From Gemmatimonadota bacterium (GTDB taxonomy: Bacteria; Gemmatimonadota; Gemmatimonadetes; Longimicrobiales; Gaopeijiaceae): 64,000 bases of DNA. Made by a program: the position numbers and the translations under genes. Of the stretch, positions 17,949 to 26,898 are shown one piece after another; within the stretch, counting starts at the first letter, position 1; each line of letters starts with the position of its first letter. The notes under the pieces were generated by a model, which was not told where the DNA came from, did no database searches, and was given only the letters and a program-made list of their open reading frames with translations. The DNA is taken from assembly GCA_022340865.1 (NCBI GenBank), contig JAJDNC010000004.1:1-64000 (forward strand), written 5' to 3'.

Positions 17949-20786
17949 TCACCGCTCGTTCAGCCAGGCGTCGGCCAGCACGTTCACCGTCGTGGTGTAG
18001 TCGTGACCGTCCACGGAGACCGTGATCCGGTAGGCTCCGGGATGGGCCTCCGGGGCGCGGAAGCGCCCGAAGCCGCCACCGCCGGCGCGTCCACCACGCC
18101 CGCCCTCACGGGCGTTGCCCCTCAGATCCCACTGCACGCGATTGAGCCCCTGGTGCCCCGTGCCCTCCAGGTTCCGGAACACCTGGCCGGTGACGGCGTC
18201 CGCAACGGTGACCTTCACCGGGCCGGCCGCCGCCCCTTTCAGGTAGTACTGGATGGCGGTGCCCGGAGGCGCGTTCTCCCCCAGCCAGTTCTTGTCTCCC
18301 GTGACCGAGCGGCCCCGCTCCACGTTTGCCCGCCAGAGCACCGCTTCCCGCGGCTGGAACAGGTGGACGTCGTCGTTGGTCCTGATCTCGTCCGTCATGG
18401 CCTCGAGGGCCGTGACGTCGTCCATGATCCAGACGGAGCGACCGTGGGTCGCCAGCACCAGGTCGTGGTCCCTCGGGTGCACGAGCACGTCGTCCACCCG
18501 CACCACCGGCAGGCCGGGCATGAAGCGGACCCAGCTCCGTCCCGTGTTCCCGGAGATGAAGAACCCGAACTCCGTGCCCGCGTAGAGGATCTTCGGGTTG
18601 ACGGGGTCCTCGCGCACGGTGTTCACGTTGCCGAACGCCGGCAGGTCCGAGGCGATGCTCGTCCACGTGGCCCCGTAGTCGTGGGTGACGAACACGTAGG
18701 GCGCGAGATCGTCGGAGCGGTGGCCGTCCAGAGACGCGTACGCGGTGCCGGGATCGAAGTGCGACGCCTCCACCCGCGACACGTAGTACTCCTTGGTGCC
18801 GCCCGGGATGTTCCTGCCCACCTCGGTCCACGTCGTGCCCCCGTCCCGGCTCACCTGGATGTTGCCGTCGTCTGTACCCACCCAGTACAGCCCCGGGACC
18901 AGCGGCGACTCCGCCAGCGACACGATGGTGCCGTAGTTGGCCACCCCGTCGTTCCGCGACAGGATGCACGGCGTGCCGCGCACGTTCTGGTCGCAGCGGG
19001 GCTCGCTGTACTTCATCCCCATCACCTGGAGCTTGTCGCGGTCGACGTTCCTGGTGAGGTCCTGGGTCATGGTCCAGGTGTCGCCGCGATCCCTGGAGAT
19101 GAAGAGCCGGTTGGCGCCCAGCAGGATCGTACGGGGGTTGTGCGGCGAGATGATGAACGGGGAATTCCAGTTCCACCGGAGCTCGGTGCCCGCCGGAGGG
19201 GTGGGAACGATGTTCGTGCGCGGGTTCTGCTGTGTGGGCGGGCGGGGGCGGATGCTCTCCTGCTCTCCGGTGGCCATGTCGACCCGGCGGATGTTCCCGT
19301 TCTGCGACTCGGCGTAGACGATGTGGTGGTCGGCGGGGTCCACGGCGGAATAGAAGCCGTCGCCACCACCCACCCGGTACCAGTCCTGCGCCAGGATGTC
19401 GCCGGTGCGCACCGAGCTGGGTCCACACCATGAGCCGTTGTCCTGGAGGCCCGTGCACACGTAGTAGGGCCGGCGCATGTCCACCGATACGTGGTAGGAC
19501 TGGCCCGCCGCCCAGGTGCGCAGCGACTCCCAGGTCGCCCCCTCGTCCCACGTGACGTCCACCGAGCCGTCGTTGCCGATCATCATGTGGTCGTCGTTGG
19601 CCGGGTCGATCCAGAACGCGTGCTGGTCCACGTGCCCGTAGCCCCTGAGCCGCGTGAAGGTGCGGCCGCCGTCGGTGGACTTGTGCACGTTGAGATCCAC
19701 CACGTAGACGAGGTTCGGGTCCTGGGGCGAGACGCGCAGCTCGCTGAAGTACATGGGGCGCCCGTCCTCGTTGCTGCGGAACTCCCAGGTGCGCCCCTTG
19801 TCCATGGAGCGCCAGATGCCCGAGTACTGCGGATCCGGCGGGAGCGAGTCCGCGCGGGCCAGGCGGGCCCAGCGCGCCTTCTCCTGGTCGGAGAGCTCGG
19901 GGGCCTTGTCCGCCGCCACCTCGATCTGGGCGTACACGACGTCGGGGTTCGCCGCCGTCATGTTCAGCGAGATGCGTCCCATGGTTCCGTCCGGTAGCCC
20001 GTGGCCGGTGACCCGCGTCCAGTGGTCACCGCCGTCGTCGGAGCGCCAGATCCCCGACCCGGGCCCGCCGCCCACGAAGCAGCACGCCGTGCGTCGACGC
20101 TGGTACGTCGCGGCGAACAGCGTGTTCGGGTTCGACGGGTCGACCACCAGGTCGGTCGCCCCGGTGTTGTCGTCCACCCTCAGCACCTGGGTCCAGGTAG
20201 CGCCGCCGTCGGTGCTCTTGTAGACGCCACGCTCGGGGTTGGGCCCGAAGAGGTGTCCGTCGGCCGCCACCCAGACAATGTCCGGGTTGGTGGGGTGTAC
20301 CCGGATGCGCGCGATGGTCTGCGTCTCCCGCAGCCCCACGTACGTGAACGTCTCGCCCCCGTCGGCGCTCTTGTACACCCCGGCCCCGAACGACGAGCTC
20401 TGGCGGTTGTTGGCTTCGCCGGTGCCCACGTACACGATCTTCGGGTCGGACGGCGCCACGGCCACGGACCCGATGGAGTGGGTGCCGTAGGTGTCGAAGA
20501 CCGGGTGGAAGGTCACGCCGTTGTTGCCGGTCTTCCACAGCCCTCCGGTGGCGAAGCCCACGAAGAACGTGCGCGCGTCCTTCGCGTCCACCGCGAGGTC
20601 GTCCACGCGCCCGCCCTGGCCGGACGGGCCGATGGAGCGCCAGCGGAAGCCCAGCAGCAGAGGGTTCGTGGGGGCGTTGATGACCGTCGAGGTGTCGGGC
20701 CGCTGAGCCCTCGAGGGTGCGGGTCCGACGAGGGCGAGGCCGAGGCAGGCGAAGGCCACGCCGGTGATCCGGGACGCACTGACCAT
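17949..20786 (-). CDS. secreted VPS10/BNR-repeat beta-propeller protein (sortilin-like glycosyl-hydrolase fold)
   Basis: A secreted protein of about 945 residues. I chose the ATG at 20786 (AAGGAG upstream) because it begins a signal peptide, MVSASRITGVAFACLGLALVGPAPSRAQ. The body is made of repeated Asp-box/BNR blades such as GVYKSTDGGATW, GIWRSDDGGDHW, GIWRSMDKGRTW and QVSRDGGTTW, which build ten-bladed VPS10/sortilin-type propellers. The C-terminus holds a small beta domain (VTVADAVTGQVFRNLEG) and a Gly/Arg-rich linker. Such proteins are annotated as exo-sialidase-like or peptidase-associated, but substrate is rarely known. It follows ygfZ on the same strand with a 103-base gap. Confidence 0.85.
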   Translation of the reverse strand: MVSASRITGVAFACLGLALVGPAPSRAQRPDTSTVINAPTNPLLLGFRWRSIGPSGQGGRVDDLAVDAKDARTFFVGFATGGLWKTGNNGVTFHPVFDTYGTHSIGSVAVAPSDPKIVYVGTGEANNRQSSSFGAGVYKSADGGETFTYVGLRETQTIARIRVHPTNPDIVWVAADGHLFGPNPERGVYKSTDGGATWTQVLRVDDNTGATDLVVDPSNPNTLFAATYQRRRTACCFVGGGPGSGIWRSDDGGDHWTRVTGHGLPDGTMGRISLNMTAANPDVVYAQIEVAADKAPELSDQEKARWARLARADSLPPDPQYSGIWRSMDKGRTWEFRSNEDGRPMYFSELRVSPQDPNLVYVVDLNVHKSTDGGRTFTRLRGYGHVDQHAFWIDPANDDHMMIGNDGSVDVTWDEGATWESLRTWAAGQSYHVSVDMRRPYYVCTGLQDNGSWCGPSSVRTGDILAQDWYRVGGGDGFYSAVDPADHHIVYAESQNGNIRRVDMATGEQESIRPRPPTQQNPRTNIVPTPPAGTELRWNWNSPFIISPHNPRTILLGANRLFISRDRGDTWTMTQDLTRNVDRDKLQVMGMKYSEPRCDQNVRGTPCILSRNDGVANYGTIVSLAESPLVPGLYWVGTDDGNIQVSRDGGTTWTEVGRNIPGGTKEYYVSRVEASHFDPGTAYASLDGHRSDDLAPYVFVTHDYGATWTSIASDLPAFGNVNTVREDPVNPKILYAGTEFGFFISGNTGRSWVRFMPGLPVVRVDDVLVHPRDHDLVLATHGRSVWIMDDVTALEAMTDEIRTNDDVHLFQPREAVLWRANVERGRSVTGDKNWLGENAPPGTAIQYYLKGAAAGPVKVTVADAVTGQVFRNLEGTGHQGLNRVQWDLRGNAREGGRGGRAGGGGFGRFRAPEAHPGAYRITVSVDGHDYTTTVNVLADAWLNER

Positions 20787-20889
20787 GGTGCGCTCCTTGG
20801 ATGAGGGTGTCGTGGTGTGGCGTCCCGATGCCGACGACTCCCTGGGACGACACACGTGGCGGAGATAGTCGGCGCCGGTCCTACAGGTG

Positions 20890-21888
20890 TCAACGAGGCG
20901 CCAGCGCCCCCTCCACCCCGCGCCTCACGTACGCCAGCGCGACGGTCTCTCCGTGGAGGGGAGAGCGCACGGCCGAGGTCACCGAGCCGGCCGGCTTCGC
21001 CTCCGGCCCCACGCCACCCTCGAAGAGCTCGGTGCCCGCCGTGGGCGGCGCCACGTCGCCCAGGTGGACCATCTGCAGGGTGCGGTTCACGTGCCCCCGA
21101 TCCCGGATGCGCACGATCACTTCCTGACCCGTATAACAGCCCTTCTTGTAGTCGATGGCACGCTCGTGGATGCCGGCCTCCACCGGGATGGTGGAGTCGT
21201 CCATGTCGACACCGAAGGCGGGGCGTCCGGCCTCGACGCGCAGCGTCGTCCACACGTCGGCCCCCGCGGCGGGCATGCCGCTCGCCTCCAGAGCCCGCTG
21301 GAGGGTGGACACCACCCGGACCGGGCCCAGCACGTCGAAGGCCTCCGGCCATACCTCCCGCGTACGGACCACCAGGAGCGCGTCGACGGCCGACGGGCCC
21401 ACGCACCGCCACTCCCCCTCCTCCAGGGCCGAGAGCTCGGCAGCCTCCACGCGCAAGCCCAGAGCCAGCCGTGACAGCAGGCTCGGCGCCTCCGGGCCCA
21501 CGACGGTGATCATCGCCGTGTCCGCGGTGACGTCCTCGCCCTTCGCCATCCGCGGCGGCAGGAAGCGTCCCAGGTGCGCCAGCAGGCCTTCGCGTCCGGC
21601 TTCGGGCACGTCCAGCACGAAGCCGTCGTGCTCCTCGTCGCCCGGACGGAGGCACCACAGGTCGGTGATCATCATCCCCTTGGGCGTGAGCACCGCGTGG
21701 TAGGTGGCGCGGCCGCCGAGCACGCCCTCCCCCGCCGGAGCCGGCGCGGCGGGCAGCGTCCCCGTGAGGACCCCCTTGAGCATCTGCCCGGGCGCGCGTC
21801 CGCGAACCACCAGCCGCGTGCGGGCGCTCCGGTCGAAGACCGCCGCCGACTCGGTCGCGGCCCCGTACGCTGAGTCCGATGCGCTCAC
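20890..21888 (-). CDS. ygfZ: YgfZ/GcvT-family folate-binding Fe-S cluster protein
   Basis: A 332-residue protein of the YgfZ (IBA57) family, which supports maturation or repair of some 4Fe-4S enzymes using tetrahydrofolate. The diagnostic signature is KKGCYTGQEVIVRIRDRG at about residues 246-263, with the conserved Cys. The N-terminal half has the GcvT-like fold (SARTRLVVRGRAPGQMLKGVLTG, then AVLTPKGMMITDLWCLR). Its start overlaps the stop of the SirB1-like gene by four bases, so the two are co-translated. The pairing with abundant Fe-S enzymes in the window is consistent but not specific. Confidence 0.9.
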   Translation of the reverse strand: MSASDSAYGAATESAAVFDRSARTRLVVRGRAPGQMLKGVLTGTLPAAPAPAGEGVLGGRATYHAVLTPKGMMITDLWCLRPGDEEHDGFVLDVPEAGREGLLAHLGRFLPPRMAKGEDVTADTAMITVVGPEAPSLLSRLALGLRVEAAELSALEEGEWRCVGPSAVDALLVVRTREVWPEAFDVLGPVRVVSTLQRALEASGMPAAGADVWTTLRVEAGRPAFGVDMDDSTIPVEAGIHERAIDYKKGCYTGQEVIVRIRDRGHVNRTLQMVHLGDVAPPTAGTELFEGGVGPEAKPAGSVTSAVRSPLHGETVALAYVRRGVEGALAPR

Positions 21889-22754
21889 GAGCCCTCCGCT
21901 CCCTCCATGTCGTCGGCACTCAGCGACCGCCCGGCCCGCAGGTCTCCCACGATGTCGCGGATACGCTCTGCATCGGGCGCTTCCGGGGCCAGCTCCAGGT
22001 ATGCCTCGAGTTGCTCGGCAGCCTCGTCACGCCGTCCGATGCGCGCCAGCAGCAGCCCGCGGTCGCGGTTCTCTCCGCGTGCCGTCGGCTGGATGAGGAG
22101 CAGCCGCTCCACCGCCGCCAGGGCGCGCACGGTGTCCCCCACGTTCACGTAGACCCCCTTCAGGTTCACCAGCAGCCGGGCCAGCATGTCCCGGCGTGTC
22201 GCGCGCCGCATGAACTGATCCTGCATGCGCACCATGCCCCCGTAGACCTGGTCCAGGAGCTCCTGGGCCTGGTCCTCGAAGCGCACCCGTCCTCCGTCGA
22301 AGGGGTCCAGCAGCAGATGCATGGCGTCGCCCCGGTACCGCACCAGGAATTGGCTGGGGAAGTTGACCCCCTCCATGGGGAGGTGGAGGCGCCACGCCAC
22401 CTCGAGGAGCACGATGCCCAGCGTTACCGGCCTGCCCACGCCCCGGTCGAGGACGTCGTTGAGGAAGGAGTTGCGAGGGTCGTGGTGCGCCGTCCGGTTG
22501 CCCCTGAGCCGGCGCCGCTCGAAGAGGGTCCGCACGAGCTCGTCCAGCACCACCAGGGGCGCGGTCTCGTCGGCCAGGCGGTCCTTCACCTCCTCTGCCA
22601 TCTGGTCGAGGCGCGCCAGGTACAGCTCCACCGAGAGCTGCGGGTACTCCTCCTTGGCCACCAGGAGCGCGGCCCGGGCCAGATTGAGCTCCTGCTCGGG
22701 CCGGGCGACCTCCACGGCGAAGAGGCGACGCGGTGACGTTGCGGGTGTGGACAT
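21885..22754 (-). CDS. SirB1/transglutaminase-like family protein with TPR-like C-terminus
   Basis: The track's first 76 residues are low-complexity read-through. The ATG at 22754 with GGGAAG upstream gives a 289-residue product starting MSTPATSPRRLFAVEVARPEQELNLARAALLVAKEEYP. The central motif HHDPRNSFLNDVLDRGVGRPVTLGIVLLEVAWRL is the hallmark of the SirB1-type transglutaminase-like fold, followed by GVNFPSQFLVRY. The C-terminal third (VRALAAVERLLLIQPTARGENRDRGLLLARIGRRDEAAEQLEAYLEL) looks like TPR helices. Biochemical function of the family is unsettled. The gene is the first of a likely SirB1-YgfZ-VPS10 transcription unit. Confidence 0.85.
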   Translation of the reverse strand: MSTPATSPRRLFAVEVARPEQELNLARAALLVAKEEYPQLSVELYLARLDQMAEEVKDRLADETAPLVVLDELVRTLFERRRLRGNRTAHHDPRNSFLNDVLDRGVGRPVTLGIVLLEVAWRLHLPMEGVNFPSQFLVRYRGDAMHLLLDPFDGGRVRFEDQAQELLDQVYGGMVRMQDQFMRRATRRDMLARLLVNLKGVYVNVGDTVRALAAVERLLLIQPTARGENRDRGLLLARIGRRDEAAEQLEAYLELAPEAPDAERIRDIVGDLRAGRSLSADDMEGAEGS

Positions 22755-23001
22755 GGACTTCCCGAAGGCTCGCGTCCCGGATCCCGATACCGCGGACCGC
22801 AGAGCCGCGTCTCGCCTCCGGGACGATACGCCCCTGCGTACCCTCGCCGGCCCCCTTGTTTCCGCCGGGCGCCCGCACCCGCCACCGCGTCCGCCACCCC
22901 CCGTCGTGGACCGACCTTGGCCCGGACGCCCTCGCCACGCACTATTGCAGGGCCGCGCGCGCGGGCGCGCATCATCGTCCACCCCATCCCGAGAGGAGCC
23001 C

Positions 23002-24060
23002 TTGGCCGACGAGCCCCGGGACCAGCGGCCGAAGATCCGGCTGTCCCAGCTCAGCCACGGCGCCGGTTGAGCGTGTAAGCTCGGGATGACCGAGCTGACG
23101 CAGGTCCTGCGTCACCTGGTGCCGGTAGACGATCCCGACGCTCTCGTGGATGCATCCACCGGGGACGACGCCGCGGTGTACCGTCTGGCCCCGGACCGTG
23201 CCCTGGTGGTCAGCACGGACTTCTTCGGGCCCATCGTCGACGATCCCTTCGACTTCGGGCGCATCGCCGCGGCCAACGCTCTCTCGGACGTCTATGCCAT
23301 GGGGGCACGGCCCCTCTTCGCGCTGAACCTGGTGGGATTCCCCCGCGACCGCCTTGAGGACGGCACCCTCGGCGAGATCGTCCGCGGGGGTGGCCACACG
23401 TGCCGCGAGGCGGGGATCCCCGTCCTGGGGGGCCACTCCATCGACGACCCCGAGCCGAAGTTCGGCCTCGTCGCCGTGGGTGAGGTGCATCCCGACCGCA
23501 TGGTGACCAACGCCGGGGCACGCCCCGGGGACGTCCTGGTGCTCACCAAGCCCCTGGGCTCGGGTGCCGTGGCCACCGCCATCAAGGCGGGAGAGGCTCC
23601 CGACGAGACGATCCGCCGGGCCGTGGAGGTGATGGCCACCCTCAACCGCGCGGCCGCGGAGGCCGCGGTGGCCGCCGGGGTACGCGCCGGCACCGACATC
23701 ACCGGATACGGGCTCCTGGGCCATGCCCGCAATCTGATGCGCGCGTCCGGGGTTGCGTGTACAATGCGGGCAGCCGACGTCCCCCTCCTGGAGGGTGCCG
23801 CCGAGCTGGTGGCCGCCGGACACGTGCCCGGCGGCACGAAGCGCAACCTCGCGGACATGGCGGGCGACGTCGTCTGGCAGGGCGACCTCCCGGAGGCCGT
23901 GCGCACCCTGCTTGCGGATGCGCAGACGTCCGGGGGGCTGCTGCTGTGCGTCCCGCCCGACCGCGTCGAGGCGCTCGTGGCCACCCTGGACGGGACCACG
24001 CAGGCCGCCGTCATCGGGGTGGTGACGGCCGGGCGCGCCGGTCAGGTGACCGTGGTCTGA
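23002..24060 (+). CDS. selD: selenophosphate synthetase SelD, a selenoprotein with in-frame TGA (Sec23)
   Basis: SelD makes selenophosphate from selenide and ATP for selenocysteine and selenouridine synthesis. The track splits it: one ORF ends IRLSQLSHGAG-stop at 23070 and another starts MTELTQVLRH at 23086 in the same frame. Read through the TGA at 23068-23070 the N-terminus is IRLSQLSHGAG-U-ACKLGMTELTQVLR, the conserved SelD active-site region. Sec23 matches the catalytic Cys17 of E. coli SelD, Cys25 its Cys19 and Lys26 its Lys20. Downstream motifs are all present: GDDAAVY, DFFGPIVDDPFDFGRIAAANALSDVYAMGA, GGHSIDDPEPKFG, DITGYGLLGH, DAQTSGGLL. The likely start is TTG at 23002 after GAGAGGAG, giving 352 residues. 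The only real uncertainty is the exact start codon. Confidence 0.93.
23068..23096 (+). promoter_or_regulatory. candidate bacterial SECIS element: UGA codon followed by a 7-bp hairpin
   Basis: Directly after the in-frame TGA (23068-23070) lies AGCTCGG-GATGA-CCGAGCT (23078-23096), a perfect 7-bp stem with a five-base loop whose first base is G. Bacterial SECIS elements are hairpins just 3' of the Sec codon with a G at the start of the apical loop, bound by SelB. The loop begins 14 bases after the UGA, slightly closer than is usual, so the active fold may differ in detail. Confidence 0.7.
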
Positions 24061-24114
24061 GGCACCACCGCACGCCGGGGGGTGGCGGGACGCGCGCCCC
24101 ACCGCCGCCCGCCC

Positions 24115-24135
24115 GTCGGACTACCGTGGTCCGAC
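24115..24135. terminator. bidirectional hairpin between selD and lon
   Basis: GTCGGACTA-CCG-TGGTCCGAC folds into a 9-bp stem (one G-U pair on the plus-strand RNA) with a three-base loop. It lies between the convergent selD and lon genes, three bases past the lon stop codon. No U tract follows in either direction, so its role as a terminator is plausible but unproven. Confidence 0.45.
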
Positions 24136-24138
24136 CGC

Positions 24139-26658
24139 TTACGCTCCCGCGGGCACCTGGCTCTCGGGCGTCTTCCGATCCCGGCGCTTCTTCGGCGCCT
24201 TGCGGGCACGCTCGTCGACCTCGTCGCCCAGCGCCACGGAGACGACCTCGTCAAGGGTCTCCACCAGGTGGATGGTCAGCAGATCCTGGACGTCGGCCGG
24301 GATGTCCTCCAGGTCCGCTTCGTTCTCCTGTGGCAGGATGATCTCGCGGATGCCCGCTCGCACCGCGCCCAGGACCTTCTCCTTGACGCCGCCGATGGGC
24401 AGCACGCGCCCGGTGAGGGTGAGCTCGCCGGTCATGGCCAGGTCGTGGCGCACCTTCCTGCCGGACAGGGCCGAGACCAGCGAGGTGGCCATGGTGATCC
24501 CCGCCGACGGCCCGTCCTTCGGGATGGCGCCCGCGGGCACGTGGATGTGCACCTCGCGCCCCTTGATGGCCTCCTCGGGGATGCCCAGGTGCTCCCAGTG
24601 CGCCTTGGCATAGGACAGCGCCGCCCGTCCGGACTCCTTCATGACGTCGCCGAGCTGGCCCGTGAGGACGAAACCGCCCTCGCCGGGCATGACGCTGGCC
24701 TCGACGAACATGATGTCGCCGCCCATGGGCGTGTAGAACATCCCGGTCGCCACACCCACCGTGTCCACCTCGGACATGTGCTCCGGGTGCACACGCGGCC
24801 GTCCCAAGAACTCCCGCACGTCGTCGGGCGTCGCCTCCAGACGCTCGATCTTCCCGGCCGCGATCTGCCGCGCCACCTTGCGCGCGAACTTGCCCACCTC
24901 ACGCTCGAGCTGCCGCACGCCCGCCTCGCGCGTGTAGTTCTGAACCACGGTGAGCACGGCCTCGTCGGTCATGCTCAGCTCGTCGTCGCCGAGGCTGTTC
25001 TCCCTGAGCTGGCGGGGCAGCAGGTATTTCTTGGCGATCTGCAGCTTTTCCGCCTCGGTGTACCCCGCGAAGTCCACGCGCTCCATGCGGTCCAGGAGCG
25101 GCCCCGGGATCCGGTCCAGGTAGTTGGCCGTGGCGATGAAGAGCACCTCGGACAGGTCGAAGGGGATCCCCAGATAGTGGTCCACGAAAGTGGAGTTCTG
25201 TGCCGGGTCCAGCACCTCGAGGAGGGCTGAGCTGGGGTCGCCCTGGAAGGACACGCCCAGCTTGTCCACCTCGTCCAACAGGAAGACCGGGTTCTTGCTC
25301 TTCGCCTGGCGCATGCCCTGGATGATCCGGCCGGGCATGGCCCCTACGTAGGTGCGTCGGTGGCCCCGGATGTCCGCTTCGTCCCGGGCACCACCCAGCG
25401 AGATGCGCACGTACTTCCGCCCCAGGGAGCGCGCGATGGACTGCGCGATGGACGTCTTGCCCACGCCCGGGGGGCCCACGAACAGCAGGATCGGGCCCTT
25501 GCCCGTGTGGTGGATGTCCTCGGCGGTGATCTCCTCGGCCTTCTCCGGCTCCGGCGGCTCTCCCCTCGCCTCCCGCTCCTCCGCTGCAACAGCTTGCTCC
25601 GCCTCCTCGGCTTCCTCTTCGGCCTTCCGCTCGAGCTGCAGCTTGCGCACGGCCAGGAACTCGAGGATGCGGTCCTTCACGTCCTCCAGGCCGTGGTGAT
25701 CCTCCTCCAGAATCTGCTCGGCCCGCGCGAGGTCGATCTTGTCCTCGGTACGGGCATTCCACGGCAGCTCGGTGATCCACTCCAGGAACGTGCGGATCAC
25801 CTGGTACTCGGCCGACTGGGGGCTGGTGCGCTCCAGGCGCTTCAGCTCCCTCTCGATCTCGGTGCGCTGGTCCTCCGAGAGCTCGAGGGCCTCGATGCGC
25901 TTGCGCATCTCCTCCACGTCGTCCCGATCCTCCTCCTCGCCCAGCTCCTTCTGGATGGCCTTGAGCTGCTCCCGGAGCAACATCTCCCGCTGCCGCTCGC
26001 CCAGCTCGGACTGCACCTTCGCCTGGATGTCCTCCTGGGCGTCGATGCGTGCCAACTCCCGCTCCACCGCCACGAGGGCCTCGCGCATGCGCTCCTCGTC
26101 GTCCAGCGTCTCCAGCAGCTTCTGCTTGTCTTCCGTGGGGAGCTCGAGGTAGAAGGCCACGAGGTCGGCGAAGGCGCCGGGCTCGTCCACGCCCTGGATG
26201 AGCTGGTTCAGGGCCTCGGCGGGCACGCCCCGGCGGGTGCCCAGCTCCGCCGCGCGGGCCCGCAGCTCGCGGTCGAGGGCCTGGAATGCCGGATCGGCTA
26301 CGTTCCGCGGGGGCTGCCGCTGCATCTCCAGGAGGACGGCGTGCAGCATCGCCTGACCCTCGTTGTGGTACGACAGCGCCTGGGCGCGACCCTCGCCCTG
26401 CACCAGGAGCTGCACGCCTCCCCGCACCCTGTGGGTCTGTATGATGCGCACCACCGTGCCGGTGCCGTACAGCACGTCGGGCACCGGGTCGTCCACGTTG
26501 TCGCGCTGCGCCACGGCGAAGAGCCGTCGATCTCCGTCCAGCGCTTCCTGCACCGCCTCCACGGTGCCGGGCCTGCCGGCGGAGATGGGAACTGCCACGC
26601 CGGGGTAGACGACGGTGTCGCGGAGGGGCAGGACCGGAAGGGTGAATCGCTCGCCCAT
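24139..26658 (-). CDS. lon: ATP-dependent protease Lon
   Basis: An 839-residue cytoplasmic AAA+ protease that degrades misfolded and regulatory proteins. The N-terminal substrate domain (LPVLPLRDTVVYPGVAVPISAGR) is followed by a coiled coil, the AAA module with Walker A GPPGVGKTSIAQSIA and Walker B PVFLLDEVDKL, and the C-terminal protease with the catalytic Ser in DGPSAGITMATS and Lys in IGGVKEKVLGAV. An acidic insertion of roughly 40 residues (ERKAEEEAEEAEQAVAAEE onward) sits just before Walker A, where E. coli Lon has only a few residues. The start is preceded by AAGAGGA. Confidence 0.97.
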   Translation of the reverse strand: MGERFTLPVLPLRDTVVYPGVAVPISAGRPGTVEAVQEALDGDRRLFAVAQRDNVDDPVPDVLYGTGTVVRIIQTHRVRGGVQLLVQGEGRAQALSYHNEGQAMLHAVLLEMQRQPPRNVADPAFQALDRELRARAAELGTRRGVPAEALNQLIQGVDEPGAFADLVAFYLELPTEDKQKLLETLDDEERMREALVAVERELARIDAQEDIQAKVQSELGERQREMLLREQLKAIQKELGEEEDRDDVEEMRKRIEALELSEDQRTEIERELKRLERTSPQSAEYQVIRTFLEWITELPWNARTEDKIDLARAEQILEEDHHGLEDVKDRILEFLAVRKLQLERKAEEEAEEAEQAVAAEEREARGEPPEPEKAEEITAEDIHHTGKGPILLFVGPPGVGKTSIAQSIARSLGRKYVRISLGGARDEADIRGHRRTYVGAMPGRIIQGMRQAKSKNPVFLLDEVDKLGVSFQGDPSSALLEVLDPAQNSTFVDHYLGIPFDLSEVLFIATANYLDRIPGPLLDRMERVDFAGYTEAEKLQIAKKYLLPRQLRENSLGDDELSMTDEAVLTVVQNYTREAGVRQLEREVGKFARKVARQIAAGKIERLEATPDDVREFLGRPRVHPEHMSEVDTVGVATGMFYTPMGGDIMFVEASVMPGEGGFVLTGQLGDVMKESGRAALSYAKAHWEHLGIPEEAIKGREVHIHVPAGAIPKDGPSAGITMATSLVSALSGRKVRHDLAMTGELTLTGRVLPIGGVKEKVLGAVRAGIREIILPQENEADLEDIPADVQDLLTIHLVETLDEVVSVALGDEVDERARKAPKKRRDRKTPESQVPAGA

Positions 26659-26679
26659 GGATTGGAATCCTCTTGGCTT

Positions 26680-26706
26680 CTCCCCCCGGGTTGCGGGCCC
26701 GGGGAG
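26680..26706 (-). promoter_or_regulatory. GC-rich hairpin in the lon 5' leader
   Basis: A 9-bp stem with a two-base CC bulge lies 22-48 bases upstream of the lon start codon, just before the ribosome-binding site. If transcribed it would form a stable leader structure. A role in regulating lon translation is speculation. Confidence 0.3.
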
Positions 26707-26898
26707 CTGATCTCGATCGGGTTAGACCGCCGGGTGCAGGATTCTTGCCAGCTAAACAGTCGTAGATTCGTGCCCGGAGCGCAGGAATCGCTGCCATTCT
26801 GGCGGCACCGCCGGGGTCCTCGCGCCACTTTTTCCCCCCGGCAGTGGCAGTTAGCTTGGCACTTTCGGAGGCCTCGCGCCACCTGTCGCGGAGTCACC

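Noticed and set aside
23086-24060. selD starting at the ATG at 23086
   Set aside because: This would remove the catalytic Sec/Cys and Lys region that is present in frame just upstream across the TGA.
26860-26885. Possible sigma-54 promoter (TTGGCAC) upstream of the MBL-fold gene
   Set aside because: The -24-like TGGCAC is not followed by a TTGC at the required spacing.
25360-26898. First 513 codons of the 720-aa plus-strand ORF as an N-terminal domain of the MBL-fold protein
   Set aside because: This part is antisense to lon and has shadow composition; the MBL fold begins at the ATG at 26899.
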